Shown here one piece after another: positions 45,960 through 53,795 of a stretch of DNA of 64,000 nucleotides. The notes beneath the pieces were generated by a model. It made no database searches. It was not told where the DNA came from and was given only the letters and a program-made list of their open reading frames with translations. Source of the DNA: Microbulbifer flavimaris (GTDB lineage: Bacteria > Pseudomonadota > Gammaproteobacteria > Pseudomonadales > Cellvibrionaceae); assembly GCF_001641755.2 (NCBI RefSeq), contig NZ_LRFG02000001.1:620001-684000 (forward strand). Direction: 5' to 3'. Each line of letters starts with the position of its first letter. Position 1 is the stretch's first letter. The translations under genes and the position numbers were made by a program.

Positions 45960-46436
45960 TTATTCTTTGTCTCCCGACGGGATGGGAAGCTCGGTCGTGC
46001 TCTTGATCTGCTCCATGGCGAAATTGGACACGATATCGCTGATGCCCACGTGCCGGATCAACTCTTTGTAGAAGCGGTCGTACGCTGCGATATCACTGAC
46101 CACGACCCGGAGCAGGTAGTCGTAGTCACCGGCCATGCGGTAACAGTCCACCACTTCGGGAAGTTTATTGATATGACTCGCAAAGGCGTCCGCCCACTCG
46201 GGCGTGTGCTCGTCGGTTTTGACCTGGGCGAACACCGATACCGGCAACCCCAGGATTTCCGCGTTGAGCAGCGCAACCTTGCGGCGGATGATGCCGCTTT
46301 TCTCCAGCTTCTGCACCCGGCGCCAGCAAGGAGTCTTGGTTAACCCCACGCGGTCCGCCAGCTCCTCGATGGAGAGGCTAACATCTGATTGCAATATGGC
46401 AAGAAGTTGTCTATCGATCGCATCAAGTGAGGACAT
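45960..46436 (-). CDS. Lrp/AsnC-family transcriptional regulator
   Basis: 158 residues. The winged HTH is LDAIDRQLLAILQSDVSLSIEELADRVGLTKTPCWRRVQKLEKSGII. The RAM/ActD domain includes VDCYRMAGDYDYLLRVVVSDIAAYDRF, the ligand loop. The TPCWRRVQ recognition helix is that of a large subfamily of amino-acid-sensing Lrp proteins. It starts at ATG 46436 and lies between phhA and the class-V aminotransferase gene, all read leftward; it may control either. Confidence 0.93.
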   Translation of the reverse strand: MSSLDAIDRQLLAILQSDVSLSIEELADRVGLTKTPCWRRVQKLEKSGIIRRKVALLNAEILGLPVSVFAQVKTDEHTPEWADAFASHINKLPEVVDCYRMAGDYDYLLRVVVSDIAAYDRFYKELIRHVGISDIVSNFAMEQIKSTTELPIPSGDKE

Positions 46437-46669
46437 GATTCTAGAAGCCTCCCAAAAAAGCGGAGATAATATCTCCTGAAGATGCTTTCGCTGCGGTCCG
46501 TGGTAAAAAATACCCTGACCGTTTTGCGGTCTGCGCCGGTGTCCGAGGTAAGCGGGAATTGGTTGACTAAGACGCCAGCAGATGCGGTAACGATAGTCTC
46601 CAAAAAACGGGGATGGTAGTTGAATTTTTCGCCACACCCGCAGGGCGCGGGTGCGGCGGGCCGCAGGGC

Positions 46670-47485
46670 TCAGGCGGCGTCTTTGGGCGGGAAGCGGGGC
46701 TCGAACAGGCCCAGTTCGATGGCCTGGCGCACCTTGGCCATCAGGTCGATTTCGGTCAGTTGCTGCAGCTGCTGCAGGTCGTTCAGCACATAGTAGATGG
46801 GCTGCACGATGTCGATCCGGTAGGGGGTGCGAAGCGCATCGAGAGCATCGAACTCGAAGCGCTCTGGTTCATTGCTGAGGGCAAAGAGGGTCTCTTTCGG
46901 GGAGGACAAAATACCGCCACCGTAGATCCGCAGTCCTTCATCTGTCTGCAGTAGGCCGAACTCGACAGTGAACCAGTACAGCCGCGCCAGGTAGGCACGT
47001 TCCTTTGGCGATGCTGCGAGGCCCAGCTCGCCATACTTCTGGGTGAAATTGGCAAAGGCGGGATTGGTCAGCATGGCGCAGTGACCAAAAATCTCGTGGA
47101 AAATGTCCGGCTCCTGCAGGTAGTCGAACTCTTCCGGCGTGCGGATGAAAGTGGCGACCGGGAATTTACGGTCTGCCAGCAGGCCGAAGAAGGTCTCAAA
47201 ACCGATCAGGGCTGGCACGCGAGCGACTTCCCAGCCGGTCTCCCGGCGCAGCACATCACTGATCTCGTGCAGCTGGGGAATGCGCTCGCTGGGCAGGTCC
47301 AGCAGTTCGAGACCGCGCAGATACTCGTCGCAGGCACGTCCGGGAACCACCTCGCGCTGCCGCTCGATCAGCCGCTTCCAAGTGTCGTGTTCCACGTCAC
47401 TGTAGTGAATGATGCCATTGGCGTCCGGCTCGCGGGCGGTGTACTTGCTGCCTTTCTTGCCGCTGCTTTTGCTCTCACTTTTCAT
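46670..47485 (-). CDS. phhA: Phenylalanine 4-monooxygenase PhhA
   Basis: 271-residue bacterial, tetrahydropterin-dependent phenylalanine hydroxylase. The iron site is H130/H135 in HEIFGH with E175 in YWFTVEFGLL. GWEVARVPALIGFETFFGLLADRKFPVATFIR is the pterin-binding region. The start at 47485 follows AGAGGAG; an upstream in-frame ATG at 47554 gives a basic leader not seen in the family. It forms tyrosine from phenylalanine for catabolism. No pterin dehydratase (phhB) is nearby. Divergent from phhR. Confidence 0.95.
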   Translation of the reverse strand: MKSESKSSGKKGSKYTAREPDANGIIHYSDVEHDTWKRLIERQREVVPGRACDEYLRGLELLDLPSERIPQLHEISDVLRRETGWEVARVPALIGFETFFGLLADRKFPVATFIRTPEEFDYLQEPDIFHEIFGHCAMLTNPAFANFTQKYGELGLAASPKERAYLARLYWFTVEFGLLQTDEGLRIYGGGILSSPKETLFALSNEPERFEFDALDALRTPYRIDIVQPIYYVLNDLQQLQQLTEIDLMAKVRQAIELGLFEPRFPPKDAA

Positions 47486-47636
47486 TCCGCTGCTCCTCTG
47501 AGGTCCCGATGTCCGACTACGGGAAGGCTCAAGTCTTCTTATTTGTTTGGACATCTATTCTTAGGCGCTGGTGCACTGAACCGGGAGAGTGAGAGCCCGC
47601 AGATTGTGTTGGGATAGGGGCCGCGGCTACACTTTC

Positions 47637-47654
47637 CGTAAATAAAACTTTACA
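47637..47654. promoter_or_regulatory. TyrR/PhhR box
   Basis: CGTAAA-N6-TTTACA matches the TyrR box consensus TGTAAA-N6-TTTACA except for the first base. It ends 8 bases before the phhR GTG, so binding would cover its ribosome-binding region, suggesting autoregulation. It lies about 150 bp upstream of the phhA start, suitable for activation of that gene. Confidence 0.75.
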
Positions 47655-47662
47655 GGTGCACC

Positions 47663-49108
47663 GTGCGGATCGAAATTACCTGTGCCAATCGTGTCGGTAT
47701 CCTTCAGGAAATTATGCACATATTCACGGATTTTAGAGTGAATGTGGTTTCTGGAGAGCTGGGTGGAGACAGTGGCGATAAGGTTTACCTCCATATCCCC
47801 GGGCTGCTTCTGGCCCAATACCGGGCGATTGAGCAGGCCCTGCTGGGCGTTACCGGCATCCGCCGGGTGCGCCGTATCGGGCTAATTCCCTCGGAGCGGC
47901 GCCACTTTGAGCTGGATACCCTGTTGCGACATGTGGCCGACCCTGTCCTCTCGGTCGATCGGGAGGGGCGGATCGTGGCGGGGAATCTCGCTGCGGCGCG
48001 GGCATTTGGTGTCAGCCTGGATCGCGTCCCCGGGCTGCAATTGCAGCGCTTCCTGCCCGACTTGCAGCTCGGCGAGTTGTTGCGGGACCTGACTGCGCCG
48101 CGCTACGGCGTCCCCGTCTCCGTTCGGGGGCGAGCCTTTCTGCTGGAATGGACGCCGATACCGGTGGAGGACAGCCCCGGCGCCATCGATTCCCTGGCAG
48201 GTGCGGTCATTACCCTGACTGAGGACAGAGCCAATAGCGAGGCGGAAACCCTGAGCGAGCTCTCGATCCTGTGGGACTTCGGCAAGCGGAGAGATCCCTG
48301 TCTGCAGCTGCAGGAGATGGCGCCCCTCCAGGCCCCTGTGCTGATCAGCGGGGAGCCCGGTACCGGCAAGACAACTTTTGCCGGGGCTGTGCACTTTCTC
48401 TCGCCGCTGGCGGCCGAGGGCCGCTGTGTACGCTGGCAGTGTACGGCGGGTTCGACCCCGTCCGCCGACAGGCTGCCGACTCGAGGGACCCTGATACTCG
48501 ATGACCTGAATGCTTTGCGGGATACGGATGTGGGCCCGCTGTTACGACTGCTGCGGGGGCGCTCACAGGAACTGCGACTGGTGGGCACCTGTCGCGATCC
48601 CGGAAGCCTGCCGCCGGGCCTGGCACAGCTGTTCTCTTCGCTCACCTTGCACCTGCCGCCACTGCGCCAACTCCGGCAGTCACTACCGCGCTTTGCCCGG
48701 GCGGTGCTGGGTGAACTGGAGGCGGGACCTCGCGAGCTGTCGGAGGACTGCCTGCCCCTGTTGAGGCAGCACGACTGGCCGGGGAACCTGGGCGAGCTGC
48801 GGGATCACCTGGCCGCCGCCGCCAATCGCTGTCGACGCAGGCAAGCGGACACGCCCGGTGAAAGGGCGGCAAGCCTGATTGAACTGGAGGATCTGCCCGG
48901 ACTTGAGCCTGTGTCTCGGACACCCTGGCGGGACTGGGGGGAGGGCATGACCTATCGGGAAATTATGCGGGGGGTAGAGAGGCAGCTACTGCAGGAGATG
49001 CTGGGCCGCTATCCCAGCACCCGTGAGCTGGGAGCGCGCCTGGGACTCTCCCACACCGCGGTGGCCAATAAGCTGCGCGAGCACGGTCTGGCCGGGCGGG
49101 GCAAATGA
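47663..49108 (+). CDS. phhR: TyrR/PhhR-family aromatic amino-acid regulator
   Basis: 481 residues, GTG start. Domains in order: an ACT domain (MRIEITCANRVGILQEIMHIF); a PAS domain at about 85-180; a weak sigma-54-type AAA+ domain with Walker A SGEPGTGKTT (230-238) and GTLILDDLN; and a C-terminal TyrR HTH (REIMRGVERQLLQEML, ELGARLGLSHTAVANKLREHGL). The sigma-54 contact loop GAFTGA is absent and the central domain is shorter than usual, consistent with a sigma-70 regulator. It is transcribed away from phhA, its likely target. Confidence 0.92.
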   Translation: MRIEITCANRVGILQEIMHIFTDFRVNVVSGELGGDSGDKVYLHIPGLLLAQYRAIEQALLGVTGIRRVRRIGLIPSERRHFELDTLLRHVADPVLSVDREGRIVAGNLAAARAFGVSLDRVPGLQLQRFLPDLQLGELLRDLTAPRYGVPVSVRGRAFLLEWTPIPVEDSPGAIDSLAGAVITLTEDRANSEAETLSELSILWDFGKRRDPCLQLQEMAPLQAPVLISGEPGTGKTTFAGAVHFLSPLAAEGRCVRWQCTAGSTPSADRLPTRGTLILDDLNALRDTDVGPLLRLLRGRSQELRLVGTCRDPGSLPPGLAQLFSSLTLHLPPLRQLRQSLPRFARAVLGELEAGPRELSEDCLPLLRQHDWPGNLGELRDHLAAAANRCRRRQADTPGERAASLIELEDLPGLEPVSRTPWRDWGEGMTYREIMRGVERQLLQEMLGRYPSTRELGARLGLSHTAVANKLREHGLAGRGK

Positions 49109-49155
49109 ATTGCCCTGGCCCGCGTCGGGAGCGGACGATCGGCCGCCCTTTGCTG

Positions 49156-49482
49156 TCAGCGGTCGATGCGGCCGATCAGCATGTCCTTGAACATCACGAA
49201 ATCGCCCCACAGGCTGTAAAACGGATGTTTGAATGTCGCCGGCCGGTTGTGCTCGAAAAAGAAATGTCCCACCCAGGCGAATCCGTATCCGGCAAAGGGT
49301 ACCGCGACCAGCCACATCAGATTGCCACTGACAATGGCTGTGATCACCAGCGCGATCACCAGGGCTGTGCCGGCAAAATGCAGCCGGCGGCAGGTGAGGT
49401 TGCGGTGTTCGTTCAGGTAGAAGGGATAGAACTCCCGAAAGGATTCAAACTTGTTCTCTCTGGATTCGCTGGTCGCGGCCAT
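49156..49482 (-). CDS. DUF962/Mpo1-like membrane protein
   Basis: 108 residues. FESFREFYPFYLNEHRNLTCRRLHFAGTALVI followed by two membrane segments and GYGFAWVGHFFFEHNRPATFKHPFYSLWGDFVMFKDM match the Mpo1/YGL010w family. In yeast Mpo1 is an iron-dependent dioxygenase for 2-hydroxy fatty acids, and the conserved His residues (HxxxH-like HF, HN, HP) are present here. Bacterial function is not established. Convergent with phhR. Confidence 0.9.
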   Translation of the reverse strand: MAATSESRENKFESFREFYPFYLNEHRNLTCRRLHFAGTALVIALVITAIVSGNLMWLVAVPFAGYGFAWVGHFFFEHNRPATFKHPFYSLWGDFVMFKDMLIGRIDR

Positions 49483-49694
49483 GTTTCCGGTCCTGTTGTT
49501 GTTATCGGGTGGCGTTATCGGAGGCGGTATCAGTTTACGGCCAATCCCGGGAGTGTCAAAAGCCGCTCTCAATTCGCCTTCAAGCGAACCTGCCGGTACG
49601 CGCGGACATGGCCCGAAATTTAGTCTGAACAGGCTCGGGGGGAATCTGGTAGTCTGCGGGCCAGAATAATAGAGATGCCAAGCAAGAGGAGTGT

Positions 49695-50918
49695 ATGTCT
49701 GGCCCCCTTTCCCATCTGAAAGTACTGGATCTCAGCCGCATTCTGGCCGGCCCCTGGGCGGGCCAGGTGTTTGCCGACTTCGGTGCGGAAGTCATAAAAG
49801 TAGAGCGCCCCGAAAAAGGTGATGACACCCGTCACTGGGGCCCTCCCTACCTGAAGGATTCTGAAGGTAACGATACCGTCGATGCCGCCTACTACCTGAG
49901 TGCCAACCGCGGCAAGAAATCCATCACCGTCGATATTACCCGGCCGGAGGGGCAGGAGCTGATCCGCTCGCTGGCGCGGGAATGCGATATTGTGCTGGAG
50001 AATTACAAGGTTGGCGGGCTGGCCAAGTACGGCCTGGACTACGACTCCATCAAAACCATCAACCCCGGCATTATCTACTGCTCCATCACTGGATTCGGAC
50101 AGACAGGCCCGTACTGCAATCGGGCCGGCTACGATGCCATGATCCAGGGCATGGGTGGCCTGATGAGTATTACCGGCGTGCCGGAGGGGCAGCCCGGTGC
50201 CGGACCGCAGAAAGTGGGCGTGGCGGTGGCGGACCTGATGACCGGCATGTACGCAGTCTCTTCGGTGCTGGCGGCGGTTGTGCACAGGGATCATACGGGA
50301 GTCGGGCAGTATATTGACCTGGCGCTGCTGGACACTCAGGTGGCCTGGCTGGCCAACCAGGCCCAGAATTATCTGACCTCCGGCAAGAGCCCGGAGCGCC
50401 AGGGCACAGGTCACCCCAATATCGTGCCCTACCAGGCGGTGCCGTCGAAAGATGGATACTTCATGCTGGCGGTGGGTAATGATGAGCAATTCAAGCGCTT
50501 CTGTGCCATTGCCGGTCTCGACGATCTGCCTGAGCAAGCGGCCTTTGCGACGAATTCCGCCCGGGTCATGGCCCGTGAGCAGCTGGTTCCCCTGATAGAG
50601 TCGGCAACCCGGGAGCACGAGTCCGACTGGTGGCTGGAGCGACTCAGCGAGGCTCATGTTCCCTGCGGCCCAATCAATAACCTGGACCAGGTGTTTGCCG
50701 ATCCCCAGGTGCAGGCCCGCGGCATGGTGATCGAGCAGGAACACCCGGTTGCCGGCAAGGTCCGCACGGTGCGCAATCCCGCGCTGTTCTCGGCGTCGCC
50801 GCTCGAGTATGAGCAGGGGCCGCCGGTTCTGGGTGAGCACACGGAACCGGTATTGCGTGACACCCTGGGCAAATCTGCAGAGGAGATTGCAGCACTGAGG
50901 GAGTCGGGGGTCGTCTAG
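49695..50918 (+). CDS. CaiB/BaiF-family (class III) CoA-transferase
   Basis: 407-residue family III CoA-transferase. LKVLDLSRILAGPWAGQVFADFGAEVIKVERP is the N-terminal signature; FADFGAEVIKVE is followed by YYLSANRGKKSITVDI, and the catalytic Asp is in AVADLMTGMYA. GTGHPNIVPYQAVPSKDGYFMLAVGNDEQF resembles glutarate/succinate CoA-transferases (SUGCT/GcdG), and gcdH is 13 kb away, so glutarate activation is plausible. Substrate prediction in this family is unreliable. Confidence 0.87.
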   Translation: MSGPLSHLKVLDLSRILAGPWAGQVFADFGAEVIKVERPEKGDDTRHWGPPYLKDSEGNDTVDAAYYLSANRGKKSITVDITRPEGQELIRSLARECDIVLENYKVGGLAKYGLDYDSIKTINPGIIYCSITGFGQTGPYCNRAGYDAMIQGMGGLMSITGVPEGQPGAGPQKVGVAVADLMTGMYAVSSVLAAVVHRDHTGVGQYIDLALLDTQVAWLANQAQNYLTSGKSPERQGTGHPNIVPYQAVPSKDGYFMLAVGNDEQFKRFCAIAGLDDLPEQAAFATNSARVMAREQLVPLIESATREHESDWWLERLSEAHVPCGPINNLDQVFADPQVQARGMVIEQEHPVAGKVRTVRNPALFSASPLEYEQGPPVLGEHTEPVLRDTLGKSAEEIAALRESGVV

Positions 50919-51137
50919 AGTTTTTCTGGCGAATCGTGGGCGGTGTGGCGAGTACTGTCACCGACCATTCCGGTGCCGTTTCATGGCTGCGCTGTCAAAG
51001 CGTGAACGCGTGGTGCCGGTCGCTGGCTGTTTCCCCTTGCCCTGCAACCTGTGGCCGTGAGGTTTCGGCACCGAATTGATCGCGCGCCCCACTAGACTGG
51101 GTGAGGGCGCAAGTAGGCAGCGCGGAGCCGGAACCAA

Positions 51138-51728
51138 ATGAGAAACCTGATCAAAAGCAGCGATGGCACTCTGTATATGCAGTTGTGGGAGAACCGCATT
51201 CGTGTCACTGATATCGAGTCCGGCAAGATCTTTGATGAGGTGCCATTGGTCGCGATCCGCAAGGGAAAGCGCCGCAGTAAAAGGGTGGCAATCGGCAGCC
51301 GCGCCTCGTCAGCCGCCAGCAGTGAAGTGGAGGTGATCAACCCGTTCTCTCATCCGCGCAGCCTGCTGGCACACTTCAAGGCTGCAGAGCTGTTGCTGGA
51401 GGGGATCTTTCAAAAGCTGAGTGGCGACGGGTTGTTCTCCTCCCCAGCCAATCTGGTGCTGCAGCCCATGGAGAAGAATCGTGGCGGGTTGACGGAGGTA
51501 GAGGTCAGCGCCTTTCAGGCGCTGGGTTTGAGTGCCGGTGCGCGGCGGGTCTATGTCTACCAGGGACCTCAGCTCACTCGCCACACGCTGGACCTGGATA
51601 AAGTTCGCGATGCCAGCGCCCCGGTCGCCGCCTCCGGAGCCGATGAACCCCGCAGCTGGACCCAGTGGATCTGGATTGCCATCTGGTTCATTCTCATTGC
51701 CGCGATGACCATTTTCCAGCAGTTCTGA
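51138..51728 (+). CDS. Truncated MreB/actin-like protein with C-terminal membrane anchor
   Basis: 196 residues. The first 155 track the N-terminal half of MreB: LYMQLWENRIRVTDIESGKIFDEVPLVAIRKG, VINPFSHPRSLLAHFKAAELLLEGIF, LFSSPANLVLQP and LTEVEVSAFQALGLSAGARRVYVYQGP. These parallel MreB segments around the first strands, the DFxVAExML helix and the TQVERRAIRESALxAGAR helix. The phosphate-2 and adenosine motifs of the second half are missing, so ATP binding is unlikely. Instead there is a linker and a tail helix WIWIAIWFILIAAMTIF. Role unknown; a cell-shape accessory factor is a guess. Confidence 0.7.
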   Translation: MRNLIKSSDGTLYMQLWENRIRVTDIESGKIFDEVPLVAIRKGKRRSKRVAIGSRASSAASSEVEVINPFSHPRSLLAHFKAAELLLEGIFQKLSGDGLFSSPANLVLQPMEKNRGGLTEVEVSAFQALGLSAGARRVYVYQGPQLTRHTLDLDKVRDASAPVAASGADEPRSWTQWIWIAIWFILIAAMTIFQQF

Positions 51729-51764
51729 GCGCGATGGCGTTGGGCCGCTGTTGCACTGTGTCCA

Positions 51765-53789
51765 CTAGAGAAATTGTCGCGGTACGGTGCGTTCCCAGAG
51801 CTGGGTATAAACCCGGTATTCCCCCTCCCAGGCATCCAGCTCGGCGCGAATATAGAAGTTGTCCGCATCGGCTGTGAGTACGGTGCGGGTGGTGGTGCGC
51901 ACCTTCCAGTCACCCCGTGCGAAGGTGCGTTCGGTACGGGTTTCTGCCTTTAACGAGTTGAAGTCGTTTTCCTGAAACGTGTACCAGTTCCAGGTCCGGC
52001 TGGCGAACTCGAGGTCGATTTCATCGATGCGAATCAGACCATCGTCCTTGATCACCTCCAGGGTCGAGATATCTTCCGCAAGATCCTGATGCACCAGCCA
52101 GTTGTTATGGGCTGGCTCCACATAATGCAATTGGACCGGTTCCGTGCCCTCGGCGGGGGCGAAGTGGATGTCGCTGTCCTCAGCGCGGCCCCGCCGCAGT
52201 GGCAGCACCAGGTTGCTGGTGTCGCAGTAGATCTCCAGTTTCACCGGCCTCGGTGGTGGCCAGGCCAGCGCCCAGTAGGAAGTGGAGACACTGATGCGCA
52301 AGCGGTGGCCGCGGGGAAACACCTGGGCGACATAGTTCATATCCACCTGGACACGGTACTTGCGCCCGGGCACCAGCTCCTCCGGCTTGTCGTGGCCGTG
52401 GCGGTGGGTGAGGTTGAAGAGGCCGTAGGTCACGCGGGTGGCCGCGCCGTCGGTGCCCACGTCGGAGAGGCGAACCGCGATCATCGCCACCGGCCGGTTC
52501 GACGTCAATTCGACCTCCAGGCGCGGAGAGCCGAGTATTTCCAGATCGTCGTCGAGCGGCGCGCTCTGGAATACCAGGGCGCCGCCATCTTCCTGGCGCT
52601 GGTCATGGGGCAGGTCGGGTGCGGCGGTGTAGGAACACCACTTGCCGGCAAAGAGCCCCACGCTGAGCGGCGATTGCACCGACAGTACATTTTCCATGAC
52701 GCAGGGCGGTTCATTGCCGAACAGGATGCGATAGGGAGACAGCTCATAGACCCGCTCGACGATATTGTCTGAGGGCCAGCTGTCCTCTCCCACCCAGCGC
52801 CCGGGGCGCTGGTGGTAGTAAGTGGTCGGCGGCACACTGTCCTGCATCCAGGCCCGCAGCATGGGTTCGCTCATGATCCCCGTATCCCGGTCTTTCAACC
52901 AGTGATCCCACCAGCGCAGGGATTCCTGCAGGAAGCCGATCGCCGGGCCTGGGATACCTTGGTGCGGGTACTTGTGGCCCCAGGGGCCAATCAGGGCCAG
53001 GCGCGGCACCCGCAGGTGCTGGAGCAAGCGGAAAATAGCGTTGGTGTAACCGTCGGCCCAGCCGCCAACCAGCATCGCCGGACAGCGGATCGCATCGTAC
53101 TGTTCGCTCACGGAACCGTGTTCCCAGTAACTGTCCCGGTATTGGTGGCGGAGCCAGATATCCAGCCAGAGTCCGCTCTCCCGCAGTCGCTCGAGCCACA
53201 TTGCGCGCCACTTTTCTCCCACCAGTTGCGGATCCGGTGGGCAGGTGTTGATGGAAAACATGGTGGTGGCTTCGGACAGGTTGTCTGTCAGCAGGCAGCC
53301 ACCCATGTAATGCATATTGTCCTTGTACAGGTCGTCCGTCGAGCAACAGGAGATGATCGCCTTCAGTTCCGCGGGCGCCCGGGCAGCCACCTGCAGGGCG
53401 TTGAAACCGCCCCAGGAGATACCTTGCATGCCGACACTGCCATTGCACCATCGCTGTCGGGCAATCCAGCGAATCGCCTCAACGCCGTCACTCAGTTCCT
53501 GCTCCCGGTACTGGTCCCGCATGATGCCGCTGGATTCGCCACTGCCGCGCAGATCCACCCGCACGTAGGCATAGCCGTGACCAGCCAGGTACGGATGCAT
53601 GATGGAATCGCGAAAGCGGGTCTTGTCCCTTTTTCGATAGGGAATGTACTCCATGATTGCCGGGACCGGGTTGGTTACCGCATCCTCCGGCATCCAGATA
53701 CGCGCGGCCAGCCAGCCACCATCCGGCAGTGGGATTTCAATATGCTCAATCGCCGTTACCCGGTTGGGGAGGTTGCTCACATGGCGCAT
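51765..53789 (-). CDS. CocE/NonD-family hydrolase (X-Pro dipeptidyl-peptidase-like)
   Basis: 674 residues. The alpha/beta-hydrolase core has the catalytic Ser125 in VGMQGISWGGFNALQ, the Asp in GGWADGYTNA and the His in GPWGHKYPHQG. PAIMEYIPYRKRDKTRFRD and AYVRVDLRGSGESSG are family-typical. The second half is a jelly-roll domain (PLDDDLEILGSPRLEVEL, NYVAQVFPRGHRLRISVSTSYW), followed by about 100 extra residues. No signal peptide, so cytoplasmic. It starts 6 bp after the ATP-grasp gene, so the two are tightly coupled. Confidence 0.9.
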   Translation of the reverse strand: MRHVSNLPNRVTAIEHIEIPLPDGGWLAARIWMPEDAVTNPVPAIMEYIPYRKRDKTRFRDSIMHPYLAGHGYAYVRVDLRGSGESSGIMRDQYREQELSDGVEAIRWIARQRWCNGSVGMQGISWGGFNALQVAARAPAELKAIISCCSTDDLYKDNMHYMGGCLLTDNLSEATTMFSINTCPPDPQLVGEKWRAMWLERLRESGLWLDIWLRHQYRDSYWEHGSVSEQYDAIRCPAMLVGGWADGYTNAIFRLLQHLRVPRLALIGPWGHKYPHQGIPGPAIGFLQESLRWWDHWLKDRDTGIMSEPMLRAWMQDSVPPTTYYHQRPGRWVGEDSWPSDNIVERVYELSPYRILFGNEPPCVMENVLSVQSPLSVGLFAGKWCSYTAAPDLPHDQRQEDGGALVFQSAPLDDDLEILGSPRLEVELTSNRPVAMIAVRLSDVGTDGAATRVTYGLFNLTHRHGHDKPEELVPGRKYRVQVDMNYVAQVFPRGHRLRISVSTSYWALAWPPPRPVKLEIYCDTSNLVLPLRRGRAEDSDIHFAPAEGTEPVQLHYVEPAHNNWLVHQDLAEDISTLEVIKDDGLIRIDEIDLEFASRTWNWYTFQENDFNSLKAETRTERTFARGDWKVRTTTRTVLTADADNFYIRAELDAWEGEYRVYTQLWERTVPRQFL

Positions 53790-53795
53790 GTAGAA

